64,000 nucleotides of DNA, taken from the NCBI GenBank assembly GCA_020726505.1, contig JAHLEZ010000014.1:2108001-2172000 (forward strand), read 5' to 3'. This DNA comes from Leptodontidium sp. MPI-SDFR-AT-0119. Taxonomy: Eukaryota; Ascomycota; Leotiomycetes; Helotiales; Leptodontidiaceae. The translations under genes were made by a program, and so were the position numbers. This document shows positions 1 to 10,822 of the stretch, in pieces. The notes beneath the pieces were generated by a model. The model searched no databases. It saw only the letters and a program-made list of their open reading frames with translations, and had not been told where the DNA came from. The number at the start of each line of letters is the position of its first letter. Positions within the stretch are counted from its first letter, which is position 1.

Positions 1-581
1 GTAAGTAACGAGCCCTCGCCGCTACTACTACTGCTGCCTCTACTACTGCTATCGCCAGTCGTACCCGGCTCTCGAGCGAAGGCCTCCGGGACCACGTAGC
101 CCTCGCGGTCCTCCGCCAGCAGCTCTGCGATCTCCGCGAGCGGGACCTCGAGGGTCTGGGCGAGGCTCTTAGCCTCGAGCAGCGCTGCCGCCTCCTAGTC
201 ATAGTCACCCGCCCCCTTCCTCTTCTGCTGCTTCTTCGTCGACGGCTTGCCGGCTGGCTTGACGCGCCGGAGGAGGACGTCCTCCTTTAGCCAGGCGGCT
301 AGTTTGTCTGGGGTCACGAGCTCGCCGTCTAGCCAAGTATAGAACGAGCCGTCCTGCGCGAGCCGCGGCTTGCTGCACTAGTTCTAAAGAGCGGCTCTGT
401 TAGCTAGCTAGCCACACATATATACACACGAGGGGGAGGGAGGGGGACGTGCCTTCCACTCCTGCTGCTTCGATCGGTAGCTGCGTGCCGTATTGTCCGG
501 CTGCTCGTCCTTCTTCGCCTTCAGGCCAGCGCGGCGGGCCTCCTGCGCGCGCGTCGTCGCGGCGGCGTACGAATCGTCCAT
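1..581 (-). pseudogene. Decayed Crypton-type tyrosine recombinase N-terminal fragment
   Basis: Reading leftward from an ATG at 581, the frame gives a segment with NTARSYRSKQQEWK, then CSKPRLAQDG, SFYTWLDGE and LVTPDKLAAWLKEDVLLRR. This resembles the N-terminal region of fungal Crypton/DUF3435-like recombinases, where a similar 'YR.KQ.EWK.WC' block precedes 'DKL..FL.E.V..R'. In the same frame there are stops between about 378 and 408 (possibly a decayed intron) and a TAG at 195-197 between GDYD and EAAALL. That TAG would be a CAG after a single C-to-T change. The segment is far more GC-rich than the rest of the window and runs off the left edge. Family assignment is from recognition only; a degenerate unrelated transposon ORF is possible. 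Confidence 0.45.
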
Positions 582-1084
582 GGCTATCGTCCGTCTCTGT
601 CTCGGGGTGCGGTGGTTTGGCAGTTTGTTGACACACGGGGACGCGAGGGGGAGAGGTGATAAGTAGCACGCGCAGTCCCCGCGCCGCTTCTCATAAGGCG
701 CGCACGCGATTTCACGGCGCGCCGCCCGCGGCCGGTAAGCAGGTCACGGGACCCAAGCGAGGGGGGCGCGCGGTGTCGCGGGTTGCGGCGCAACTGCGCG
801 GGCCCCCGATAAGCAGCAGCACCACCACCACACCAAAACGCAGTCCAACTTCAACACCTTCCTTTCCAGCTGCCTTCTTCCCGATTCACCCCATTCTTGC
901 CTTGTAATCTTTTCGAAATTCTGACTTCTTTCACCTTTTCACGACCATCGCAGGAAGTTATCTCGATTCCCGACCAAAGACAAATCAGGAGCTCCAGAAT
1001 AGTTCAAATTTCGAGTACGGAAAGACTCGCACGCGACAGCATCAGACATCTGCGAAGCACACACGATAAGCGATCGAGAAGGAG
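582..1084. other. Intergenic, 5' region of PIS1
   Basis: No convincing gene. GC-rich up to about 800, then ordinary composition with pyrimidine-rich stretches (about 845-960) typical of a fungal promoter and leader just upstream of the PIS1 start. Short ORFs here have no recognisable domain. Confidence 0.5.
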
Positions 1085-2131
1085 ATGTCGAGCGTGAGAA
1101 CTAGAAGGCAGGCCGCTGCTGTTTCTACACCTTCAACTCCAACACCAGCTCCCAGGGACGAACAGGTCGTCATGAACGGGAACGGGTCAGCTCACGCGTC
1201 AGCAAAGGAGGATCACCCCTATGAAAATGTTTTCCTCTTCTGGCCGAATGTGATTGGTAGGTTGTGTTCTGTGGGATTTGGAGATTCCATCTGACGTTTT
1301 GTAGGCTATGTACGGATTGTTCTGGCCTTTGCGTCATTATATTATATGCCACTTCACCCTCGAACCTGCACCCTTCTCTATAGCGTCTCCTGCCTCCTTG
1401 ATGCCCTCGATGGATATGCCGCGCGATACTTTGAACAGTCTACAAAGTTTGGAGCTGTGTTGGATATGGTGACTGATCGCTGCACCACTGCGTGTCTGCT
1501 GGTCTTCCTTTCCTCAGCTTGGCCAAGATGGGCTCTCCTATTCCAAGGACTGATCTCGTTGGATCTCGCAAGTCACTACATCCATATGTATGCGACTTTG
1601 AGTATGGGAGGATCGGATACCAGCCATAAGAAGGTCGATAAGAGCAGGAGCTTCATCTTGAACTTGTATTATACGAACAAGGTATGTTTATCCCTCCCCT
1701 GTCGCTGAGATGCAGCAAGGATACTGACAGGTGCTCAGACGGTCCTCTTCCTCTTCTGCATGTTCAACGAGGTCTTCTTCATTGCCCTATACCTCCTATC
1801 CTTCTCCTCGCCCCTTCTTTCGCCATCCCTCCTCCAAGTCACGAACAATGGCACCGGAGCAGCTGCTTCTCTCCAACCCGGCAACCCATCCAACCCTTCT
1901 GCATCCTTCCTCTTTGCCAATCCCAACAGTGCCGGCGCATTGGAGTTGGCGCGGGCGAACAAGATGGACTCGTTCTGGCCCTGGGTCATTGCTGGTGTCA
2001 GCTTCCCAGTGATGTTCGGCAAGCAGGTCATCAACGTCGTGCAATTAGTCAAGGCTTCGAATTGGTTGGCAGAGGGCGACATTGAGATGAGAAGAGCCGC
2101 TGGCCTACCAAGAAAGAAGAAGGAGAACTAG
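1085..2131 (+). CDS. PIS1: CDP-diacylglycerol--inositol 3-phosphatidyltransferase (phosphatidylinositol synthase)
   Basis: Exons 1085-1256, 1305-1681 and 1739-2131 join in phase to 313 aa; introns are 48 and 57 nt with GT-AG ends. The product transfers phosphatidate from CDP-diacylglycerol to myo-inositol in the ER membrane. Exon 2 holds the CDP-alcohol phosphatidyltransferase signature DG-x2-AR-x8-G-x3-D-x3-D (DALDGYAARYF, then FGAVLDMVTD). Before it is the typical 'FLFWPNVIGYVRI' opening, and several hydrophobic segments follow. The N-terminal 40 residues are Ser/Thr/Pro-rich and cytosolic in appearance. A poorly conserved stretch rich in Asn, Pro and Ser (from about exon 3 position 1845) separates two membrane segments. 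The C-terminus is basic (RKKKEN). The ATG at 1085 is the first in frame after a pyrimidine-rich leader. Confidence 0.93.
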
Positions 2132-2390
2132 ATAACGCATGGTAATCCTTCGATCTGGGGTTACATCTTGCGTTGCGCACGCAAAACCTTTTCTCATCTC
2201 ATGATTGAATGGTCGCATCTGGACATCGAATGGTTCAATCCTTGGGCTTCTTTGCAACATCCGTCCATCCGTTCGCTTCATTTCGTCTTGTACTTTTATT
2301 GGAGTGGTATACGCATGCTCGGATCTCTACCTCTAGGGTCTCCTGCATTTCCTCCACACCCTCGTTCTTTTAATCCCTTTAGTTTCCGCT

Positions 2391-2418
2391 GTCAGTCAGC
2401 CAGTCAGTCAGTCAGTCG
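2391..2418. repeat. (CAGT)n microsatellite
   Basis: Interrupted run of CAGT units downstream of PIS1, in non-coding sequence, probably within or just past its 3' UTR. Confidence 0.8.
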
Positions 2419-2540
2419 GGTTCGGTCAGTCAATGGGTTCGTTAGAGGATCGGCGTTGCATGGAGGTCTTTTTATTTTACGGGACTGCTTAGGAAGGAAA
2501 TCGAATTTGGATGGTCCTGCTGTGAGTGAGGAGGCAGTCA

Positions 2541-2560
2541 TCAAGTCAAGTCAAGTCAAG
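2541..2560. repeat. (TCAAG)x4 tandem repeat
   Basis: Four perfect copies of TCAAG in the intergenic region. Confidence 0.85.
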
Positions 2561-3783
2561 CTAAATACATAATACTAATATCTGCATGATTTGTTGTTGA
2601 ATCTGTGACCTGCAAGCCCCTGAGTCGTGATGTACGTAATCGGGAATGTTGAGGACCATGGATTTCGGTTCCTGGCCTGAGCCTGAGACAACACGCTTTG
2701 CTCTGTTTGGAGATTAATGCCATCCCGGATCCGATCTTGTAAGGCTTCAGTCTATTTCTTTCTTGAATGGGTCTTATTCTTATTATGGAATATTGAAGTG
2801 CAGATGCGTTCTAGAACTGCCCAATTCCCCAAATGGCGGGAATATCTTGAGACTGGAGTTGACCGGTTTGATGGTTCAGTTGTGTCTTGTCTCACCTCAT
2901 CTGATAAGGAGGAGAAAAGGAAGGCCAAACCCAAGCCAATTCGGCCAGTCCAGCCAGCCCAGCTCATTGCATGCTAATCCCTAATCCCTAATCGCACATC
3001 ATGGTAACCACGCGAGTCCATGCAATGCCAACCACCCTACCTAGCCAAACCAGGCCCAAAATGCATTGTCTCTCGTTTTCCAATTCGCCTCGTGATAAAC
3101 AAATCCTTCTTCCCAATTCCTATTACCCCCTTCTTTTGTAAACAACGCAAACTCTCAAGTAATATTCTCTCTCGAATTACGTACGGCCATCTCTCCCCGC
3201 AATGTCGAAAACCACCTGAGGATGGACAGGGTGGGTAATCGAGGAATTAGTTCACTTGACATGTGGTTCACCTGCAGTTCAAAGGTAGTGTAGTGTAGTA
3301 CAATAGTAAACTCCACTGAGTCCACTCCAATGCCGGTTGAGAAGTGCCCCGTCCAATCACAGGCAGCCCGTTGAACGCAACCATGGATCCATGCCTCCAC
3401 CCAAATCCAGCAATTGGCGTCACTCACTTCCTCCCGAGGCCAGGCCATAGGATACCGTGCGATAACCTTAGCTAGCTAGTACGAATCGAATAGGATGCAC
3501 CCGCACCGCTCCGCTTCTCAGCACTCAACTCACTGCACCGCACGAGCTACTGTATGTACCAACGAGCACACCGTAACTTCACGTCCCAGGTCAGGTCACA
3601 AGCTCTGCCCTACCTCCTGCTTCTCCCTTCTTAGCAGCTCTGCGTTGGTCTGGAATGTGTCCAGCTTCTTGATTTATTATTCACAGAAACTGAAATTGGC
3701 ACGGCTTTCTTCCCTTCCTTGCTGTCCGGACTGGAGTGGAGTGTATTGGATTGGACTGGATTCGAACCACGAACGAAAGAACG

Positions 3784-5810
3784 ATGTCTGAATCGTCACC
3801 CCCGCCAACCTCGAGGCGCTTTACGCCAACCCCAGTCGAAACGACGGTGAAGAGGGTTCGACGATTCGCTGTTGAGCCCGTAGAAACGACCACGAGAAGT
3901 AACAAGAAGGAGGACAAGGAGAATAATGATGGCGGGGTTGACAAGATGGACTTTGCTCCTGCAGCAACAGCTACTGCAGCTCCTCCCAAACGACGATTTG
4001 TACCTGAACCCGTTGAGACGACCCATAAGACCAACAGACAGCCCGTCAAGCCTCTACCTACTCCAGAGCCTACGCCTGTCTCAATTCCTCCCCAAGAAAC
4101 TCCAGTTGAAGCTACACCCAAGCCAAGGAGAAAATTCGTCCCCGAGTTAATCGAGACGACGAAGAGATCGAAGAAGGCCGGTGACTCGAGACCAGCTACC
4201 CTTCCTACAGATAAGGTAAGTAGCTCCTGCTTCTCTTGAATTACTTCAATTTGCTAACAAGTACTTCAATTCAGACCGACCTGACACCAGGAGTACCTAA
4301 TATATACACTCGTTCCAAACGGAAGTCTCGCCCTCCTGTCGTACCTATCCCTCCAGTCAATACTCCAAACCAAAGCTCGACACATTTACAAACTATTCAA
4401 ATACCACCCTTACCCCCACGACGGCAGCCTTCAATGCGTCCCCATCCCAACACAAGACGGAGCACGCGGCAGAACTCCTTCCAGCCCGAACTGGAAGCTA
4501 TAGCCTCCGATGAGGAGGAGCCAGATCTGGAAGATGGCTATGAGGATGAGGGCACACCATCACTATCAGGATCATTTGGGTCATCTGAAGACTCCATGAT
4601 GAGATTACAACTAGCACGGACACGGGAGAGCTGTGACGACAGATTCTCAGGATATCTACTAGCTCTCGCAGCAAAGGCAGCCGAGAAGCAGTTACGAGAG
4701 CAAGCTTTAGCAGCATTCCCCAACGAGTCTATGCACGAAATAGTAGAGCATTTCTACGACAGAGAGATCGAAGGAGCTTCAGATGAAGAGTCAATAGAGG
4801 GTGTTGGCCTCCTGGTCCTCGACGACCCAAAGCTCGAGAACATTCGCCGGAAGTCTACAGAGGTCGGATGGGCAGCCAAAGAGATGCAAGAGCATCAAGA
4901 GAAGCTCAATCGTCTCCGCGAAGAGGAAACCAACAAGAAGATAGCTGCCGAGGCCACCAAACCCACCTTCCAGGACCCCTTCTGGACGAACGGCATGACA
5001 GTCAAGAGCACAGCTTTTCCCCGCGCCGCCCAGCCCCTTGAACCCGTCGACAAGCAAAAGGAAGCAGAGCTCAAGCGCATGCGCTCAGCTGCATCACCCC
5101 CCATGCTCGGTTCCGACCTCAAGTTCCGGATGTGCCCGTCGCCCAAAGCCACAAAGTTCGAGTCGGACCAGAGAATCGACGTCCAACCCAACAAGTGCGA
5201 GAATGGCGGGGGGCTCTGGGGTGGTTACTGCATCGCCGAGGAGCCAGGAGAGTTCCTGAGCCCAAACGCGAGTAAGCAGCCTGCGCTGATCCAAACCCCG
5301 CGTGCGGATGGAGGGGTGGACGACGACCCGTTTTCTTCCGCTTTCGGGAACCACGCCCTGCCGAACGGGAATGGCACTAAGACGCCCTCTTCGAAGCATC
5401 ACCATGAAGGGGGCGTGAGGATGCTGGCTGGTATCGACGAGAGGCTCAAGGCCGAGGTAGCCAAGAGCAAGGCGGAAGACGCGCTGCTAGAGGAATTCGA
5501 CGATACCTTTGTGACGCAGGTGTACAACTACCTGTCCCTCGGATATCCATCTCTGGCACGTGCCTACGACGAAGAGCTATCGCACATCAGTTCCTGCTCG
5601 CAAGAGGAGCTACGAGTCGATGATAGTAAGAAGAATGTTAAGGGCTATATAGGCATTGCCGAGGGAGTGCAAGAAGAGCACTGTCCACGCTGGAAGGCGC
5701 TCAGAGTGTATATTTTAGAATGGGCGAGACAGCACCCTAGTATGTCGAATGGTGCAGCTAGTCCAAGTGCTTGGGGCGTTCGAGCTAGAAGGGGGAGTTG
5801 GGCTATCTAG
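3784..5810 (+). CDS. Conserved fungal protein with four R-x-F-x-P-x-P-V-E-T-T motifs
   Basis: Exons 3784-4215 and 4275-5810 join at phase 0 to 655 aa (intron 59 nt, GT-AG). I do not recognise a named family. The N-terminus has four copies of an 11-residue motif: RRFTPTPVETT (11-21), RRFAVEPVETT (26-36), RRFVPEPVETT (70-80) and a variant RRKFVPELIETT (115-126). The middle is low-complexity with acidic stretches (EEEPDLEDGYEDEG) and is probably disordered. The C-terminal about 110 residues look folded and conserved (DTFVTQVYNYLSLGYPSLA; later KGYIGIAEGV and WKALRVYILEWA). The spaced motifs look like short docking or modification sites. No catalytic motif is seen. Function is not assigned. Confidence 0.85.
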
Positions 5811-7659
5811 TTCTTCCTCCTTCTCTTTCTTGCCTGGGGATAAATGTCTACAAAATACTGTACCTAGATCATGACGACGAGTATTGCATAGTAAGGGGAT
5901 GGACGGCCAAATGGATGACTGGCTGGCTGGCGGGGCAAAAAGGGTTACAGAACGAGAACGCGCAAAAGGAAGGATAACAAATAAGCAAGCGAGGCGTTCT
6001 AGGTGTGGCCGGACTGTGAGGTTTGGGTTTTGGGGTTGGGGTTTGGTCTGCTTTCCTGTTTATACAGAGATCGGAGAATAAGATCTGTTTGTCTTCTTGA
6101 TTCTATCTTGCTTGCTTGCTTTCTTGCTTCTTGTTTATTCTTCTTTGGCTATAATTTAAAAATAAACTTATATTTAAATATCAGAAAATTGCTGCCCTAA
6201 ATTCCTAGTAGAAGGGGACGCGGAATACGAATAAACTGAGAGAGAAAAGCCTTGTTTTCCCTTCTTTCATTTTTATTCTTGCTTGTATTCGTCCTTTTTC
6301 CCCCTCTTCTTCACTGGATTTTCTTCTCCCCGTGGCGTTCTTATTCTCCCTTGGTCCCCCCCGCTCTGCTATGATGGAAAAACGAATTTATAATTTGTTT
6401 TGCATGTCGTAGCTGTTTCATTGCATTGGATTTGGGGGAGTGGGGGGCTCACAATTCCCAAGAAAATTTTCTACATCTGTACGAAGTCGTGGGTCTCATC
6501 GTAAATTATTTCACGATGACGAAATACCATGTATTGTATTGTGTTTTTGTTGTACTAAGCGGGCAGTGAGTGAGTGAGTGAGTGAGTGAGTGGGTGGGTG
6601 AGGCACGCGACTTCTTTCCCTCTTCGCTTTGCCCTACCTTGCCTTGCCCCGCCTATCTTGTGGTTTTCCCGAAGCCGGAGCGGATGGTTTGATAGCCACG
6701 TTTTTCCTGTGATTCGTTTCGTTTCTTGTGGAGCGTACTGTACTGCGGTAAATAGTTAGTGGTGTGGGGTGTGAGAGATTTGGTTGGTTCGTTGCAGGTT
6801 GTAGATGGGGTGCAAGTGGTTGGTTGGTTGGGAATGTGGGGGGCGATGGTGAGAGAGGCCGTTGAGAGTGAGCCTGCATCGCTACCATGGTACCTAGCAT
6901 GCATGAGGATTTGTTCGTTGGATACGGAAATAATGATTATCTGAGGAGATGGAAGAGAACGGGGAGGGAGTATATTGTTGGTGTTATGTTGGTATTTTGG
7001 ATTTTTACTGAGGATATGAGGGTGGGAAAGCGGACTTGCTTCCTATCCGTCAGTAAGTGAGTCAGTTGATACTGACCGGGTTGTTGACATTGGATACCAG
7101 GATATCGGTTGTCTCATTTCTTGATGATGAGAAATTGGAGGTCATTTCTTTGTTGTCTAAGATCTGCCTTCAAGCCGTTGGTTGCTTTCTTGCTGTCTTT
7201 TTTTATTATTCCATAATGTAGGTTATGGTACTTGTTGTCTTCTTTCTATTTATGTTACGGGTTTGATAGATGATGTTAGTCGCCACCAATTCTTGGACCT
7301 AAATTTTGACCCAACATGCGTGTTGTTCTTGGATTGATCAACATCAATGTTTGTATCGATATCTATTTACAGATCAGTATATCTAGCAAGATGTCCTGCT
7401 CTTTGTTAAGAAGAACTGTAATTATATTCAAATCAATTCACTATTCCTAAAAGTAAAACAGAAATCCAACTTGTATGCTTAAATTCATAAAAGCTACCTA
7501 AGTCTAGCTTAAAAGTAAAAGTCTCGCAATAAAATCAATTAAAAGCAAAGGAAAAACTGCGGTAGGTGCTTCCTTACGCGCTCTAACAACTCATGCATCG
7601 TAGGTGATTACCAGCGGCGAAAGGACCGCTCGCGCAACCTGTGCATCTCAATTGCTGTT
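5811..7659. other. Intergenic, 1.85 kb
   Basis: No convincing coding region. Sequence after 6060 is T-rich and A/T-rich, consistent with 3' UTR and spacer. A GTGA microsatellite lies at 6565-6600. ORFs at 6634-6944 are low-complexity and lack any family signature. Confidence 0.5.
6565..6600. repeat. (GTGA)n microsatellite
   Basis: About eight GTGA units ending in GTGG variants; non-coding. Confidence 0.85.
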
Positions 7660-7899
7660 CTACGAATTTCCCGCGCTCCGACAACCTGAGCATCTCGGGT
7701 GACCTCCGGCGGCGGCGGCGGCGGGACAAATGGCATCAGGGCAATTATTGGTAATATGAGAGTCTATCCGGATACGCCAAACATGAGGGAAAAGGCCATT
7801 ACGACATGAACAACATCTCCAATACCGAGTCGGGACTACCTCTATTAGTTCATCTTTTCTACCCTTGCTTTGGCGCTTAGAACCGTTAGAACTACTCAT
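7660..7899 (-). CDS. Small Cys-rich hypothetical protein
   Basis: Single-exon ORF of 79 aa starting at the ATG at 7899. The N-terminus is Ser/Lys-rich. The rest has paired cysteines in the order WRCCSC, NCPDAICP, GHPRCSGC. I recall short fungal proteins with a W-x-C-C-x-C ... C-x-H-x-x-C-x-x-C layout, and this resembles them, but a PAAAAAGG insert encoded by a GGC run interrupts the second half. It could be a zinc-ribbon-like protein or a decayed copy of one. No function is assigned. It stands alone in an AT-rich region. Confidence 0.42.
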   Translation of the reverse strand: MSSSNGSKRQSKGRKDELIEVVPTRYWRCCSCRNGLFPHVWRIRIDSHITNNCPDAICPAAAAAGGHPRCSGCRSAGNS

Positions 7900-8400
7900 A
7901 ATGATTATTGATGAGTTTAGTTTGATAGAAATCTTTACCGAGAGCTTATGTAAAGGAACAGATTTGTTTGTTTGACCGTTTTATATCTGCGATTTTTTGA
8001 CTCGGAAGGTGATGAACGAAGTAAACAGTTTTAGGTGAAGAGAGTTCTTTTATACTTACAAGTAGAAAAAATCATTTTCTTTGAATCATCAGCTTGGCCG
8101 TTCTTTCGTACGTAATTGTTTATTAAAGCAAAATTACTTGTTTTTTTCATAGGCGATTATTTGTTAAACAGCTTTTGAATCACACTCTTCGTAGAGTATG
8201 CTTGGCTCTTGGCTAGCCAATCCAGTCCCCTGGAAACCCCTATTTTCAGAAGCGAGGCGGGTCACTTCGCCTCTCAAGTATCATTCCCTCTCTGAGCAGA
8301 ATTCTTACAACAACCGACTTCTAATAGCTCTTTCAACTTCAATGCTTAGATTTCAATCAAGGAACAAACAACAAAAGTCATTGATCCTTCTCCCCTCACA
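7900..8400. other. Intergenic, AT-rich
   Basis: AT-rich spacer upstream of both flanking genes (divergent arrangement if the small ORF at 7660-7899 is real). No further gene or repeat is seen. Confidence 0.5.
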
Positions 8401-8920
8401 ATGGAACCACCAGAATTCACTATCCGACTTCAAGTTGGTAAGTTCTAGATCCGAGCGAAGGAACCGCGGGCATTGTTCGTACAAGTATTAAACATCTCTT
8501 TCCACAGGAATAACAGGTGGATTTGCACCTCCTTCCCCATCCGCCATCCACACCATAACACGCGACCCTTCCTCTCCTCACCTCACCATAGACTCTCTCG
8601 CCAGGGCATCGGGATCACCTGACCAGGAACTCGTCCCTAAACCCACCAAACACCTCCTGGTTCAAAGCTACAGCGAGCAGATAGACCATGTCTATTCCGT
8701 TTTGAGAGAATTACCTACGGAGGAGCCCGTGGGTAGTGAGGATATCTATGGTCTGGACACGGGGGTAACTTGGAGTGATGGTGATGGGTGGACGTGGAGG
8801 AATGGGAGCCCTGAAGGGTGTGGGATTGACTTCTCGGATGTGCAAGTTGGGAGGGAGCAGAAAGAGAAGTTTAGGGCCGTGGTGAAGTTGGTTTTGGAGA
8901 TTGTGAATGGGTCCGAGTAA
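8401..8920 (+). CDS. Small hypothetical protein (149 aa)
   Basis: Exons 8401-8437 and 8508-8920 join at phase 1 (intron 70 nt, GT-AG) to 149 aa. The first exon reads MEPPEFTIRLQV and exon 2 continues GITGGFAPPSPSAIHTITR, a join that removes an in-frame stop. I do not recognise the family. It has no transmembrane segment or signal peptide. It is mildly acidic, with a Gly/Trp-rich stretch (VTWSDGDGWTWRNGSPEGCG) and a helical C-terminus. The regular intron and clean reading after splicing support a real gene. It is convergent with the SDR at 9031-10029. Confidence 0.7.
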
Positions 8921-9030
8921 GATATCTTACTCGCAGGAATGACGGCTCGTACGAGATGGAATCACAGCTCATGAATTAGCGAGATAAGATAGAAGTTGAT
9001 ACAGCGATGCCTTTATCAACTCTACATAAA

Positions 9031-10029
9031 TCAAGCATCATCCTTCAACCCCACCATCTCCAAAGACCTAGCCCACAACCTAGCCTCCTTCCCAGCATCA
9101 TAAGCATGTGCAGCATATCCAGTTCCCCACTGTCCATTCTCCTCAGTCCACTCCCCAATTATCTGACAATCCTCCAAATACTTCCCTCCCATCCCCTCCA
9201 ACGCCTTAGCAGTCGCCGCCCAAACCGTAGTCGAAGCACCCTGCTCAGGACTCTTAAATATCTTCAATAGCGTAGGATCTTGCACCGCTCCTGCTTTCTG
9301 CTCCTCGCTAAAATGCTGCATTAATCCTGTAACCACCCCACCGGGCTGGATACTCCAAGCGTGCAAACCCTTTGAGCCATATCGACGCTCGATCTCGTTC
9401 GCGGTCCAGAGGTTGCAGGTTTTGCTTTGCCCGTAGGCCATCATGGGGTCGTAAGCGCCATCGAGGTTTATGTTTTCCCAGTTGACTTCGGCGAAGCGGT
9501 GGGCGACGGAAGAGAGGATCACGGCTCTGGAGTTGAAGCTTGGTGTTGTGGAGAAGAGGAGAGCTGATTTGAGGAGGTTGAAGAGGAGGAAGTGCGCGAG
9601 GTGGTTGGTGCCGAGTTGGGTCTCAAAGCCATCCTTTGTGCGTCCTTCTGGAGTAGCCATGACGCCAGCGTTGGCAATGAAGATATTGAGAGTTTGAGTC
9701 TGGGCGAGGAATTCCTTGGCGCAGTTTCTCACACTTTCCAATGAATTGAGATCGAGTTCGAGGAGGTATACTCGAGATGAGTCTACCAGACTTCCGAGAG
9801 CAGTCTTGGCTTTGGTGAGATCTCGGGCTGTGAGGTAGAGTGTTGCGCCGGTAGTGTACAGAGCTTTGGCAGTTTCAATACCTAGACCGGATGAACAGCC
9901 GGTGATGAATATGACTTTTCCGTCTAATTTCCCTTGGAGGTTCTCATCTTGGACGACTTGTAGAGCTGTTGGACGAGCGTCGCCTGGGCCGTTGGGAGAA
10001 GCGTGAATAGCGACGTACTTGGAAGTCAT
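9031..10029 (-). CDS. Short-chain dehydrogenase/reductase (retinol dehydrogenase/WWOX-like)
   Basis: Intronless, 332 aa from the ATG at 10029. The frame stays open upstream to 10206, but residues added there (RRLWSPALYKLFH...) do not look like SDR sequence, so the later start is chosen. Classical SDR features: NAD(P)-binding TGCSSGLG at 43-50, NAG (in ANAGVMATPEGR), catalytic Ser in SSVAHRF, and the Tyr-Lys pair in YGQSK. The 'TNHLAHFLLFNLLK' segment is typical of the retinol dehydrogenase-like group, which favours NADP(H). The substrate cannot be read. Convergent with the small gene at 8401-8920. Confidence 0.9.
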   Translation of the reverse strand: MTSKYVAIHASPNGPGDARPTALQVVQDENLQGKLDGKVIFITGCSSGLGIETAKALYTTGATLYLTARDLTKAKTALGSLVDSSRVYLLELDLNSLESVRNCAKEFLAQTQTLNIFIANAGVMATPEGRTKDGFETQLGTNHLAHFLLFNLLKSALLFSTTPSFNSRAVILSSVAHRFAEVNWENINLDGAYDPMMAYGQSKTCNLWTANEIERRYGSKGLHAWSIQPGGVVTGLMQHFSEEQKAGAVQDPTLLKIFKSPEQGASTTVWAATAKALEGMGGKYLEDCQIIGEWTEENGQWGTGYAAHAYDAGKEARLWARSLEMVGLKDDA

Positions 10030-10822
10030 ATTGATTTCTTTGGTCGGTACTTCGAGTCTGAGAAGTGTTTGGGAAGATTCTTGACCGGAGGATGCTGTGA
10101 TGTTGAATTGCTGATGTATCTGGAATGAAGATCGAGGATGGAAAAGTTTATATAATGCCGGAGACCATAAACGCCGGCAATTAACACCGTCGATATGCAC
10201 TACCAACCTTCCAGCTCACTTGTTATAAATCCGCTCTGAAACCAGTGACATGATCACAAGAAACCTTTATTGCAGGCTTTTCTTTCTATCGCCGAAAATT
10301 GTGGATTAGTCCAGCGGAAGCCATTGTCCGAGCACGATTCAAGTCCCATTTGGTGGAATTATGCCTTTTTGGAACCATGGAATTTCGCATCTATCATCGG
10401 ATAAAGGTTCATGTTGTGCTTCTATGATGATGTGAGTGATGTATTGGCTGAAGTCAGGACTGAACGAGTAAGTTGAGAAGACGTCGCATGTTGACTTTGG
10501 TCGGTTGATATTCGGTTACATGCGATTTTAGCGCTGTAAGCAGCATGCATTAGCGGCTCTTCCCCTGAATGGAACCCCCGCAACAGCCTAAACCCCCGCC
10601 CATGGGATTTAAGCGAGACATGTTTCAACTACATCTATTCATTCCCAACTTCTTTCCTAAATGTCATACACTTGCATGGGCCCTTTTTTCTCAGAAAACG
10701 TTACTGCTAGACTTGTGCCTCCTGGAGTGTTCAAACCAGTCAATTCTATTGTCCACCCACTGCCCATCGTCCACTCGTGGCTGGCTGTCTTGCCACCATT
10801 CAACAGCTGTAGATTCTGCATC
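10030..10822. other. Intergenic, promoter region of the SDR and the bZIP gene
   Basis: Divergent spacer. An ORF frame upstream of the bZIP start is open from 10661, so a longer bZIP N-terminus cannot be excluded. No other feature seen. Confidence 0.45.

Larger units (their letters stand above)
2132..3783. other. Intergenic between PIS1 and the ETT-repeat gene
   Basis: No supported gene. Contains two short tandem repeats (listed separately), a stretch of CCCTAAT repeats at about 2981-2993, and C/T-rich promoter-like sequence before 3784. Short ORFs have no family resemblance. Confidence 0.5.

Noticed and set aside
2981..2995. CCCTAAT tandem units suggesting a telomere relic
   Set aside because: Period is seven bases, not the fungal CCCTAA hexamer, and only about two to three units occur.
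3750..3775. TTCGAA-containing tRNA B-box-like sequence on the minus strand
   Set aside because: The T-stem does not pair beyond three bases and there is no A box or acceptor stem.
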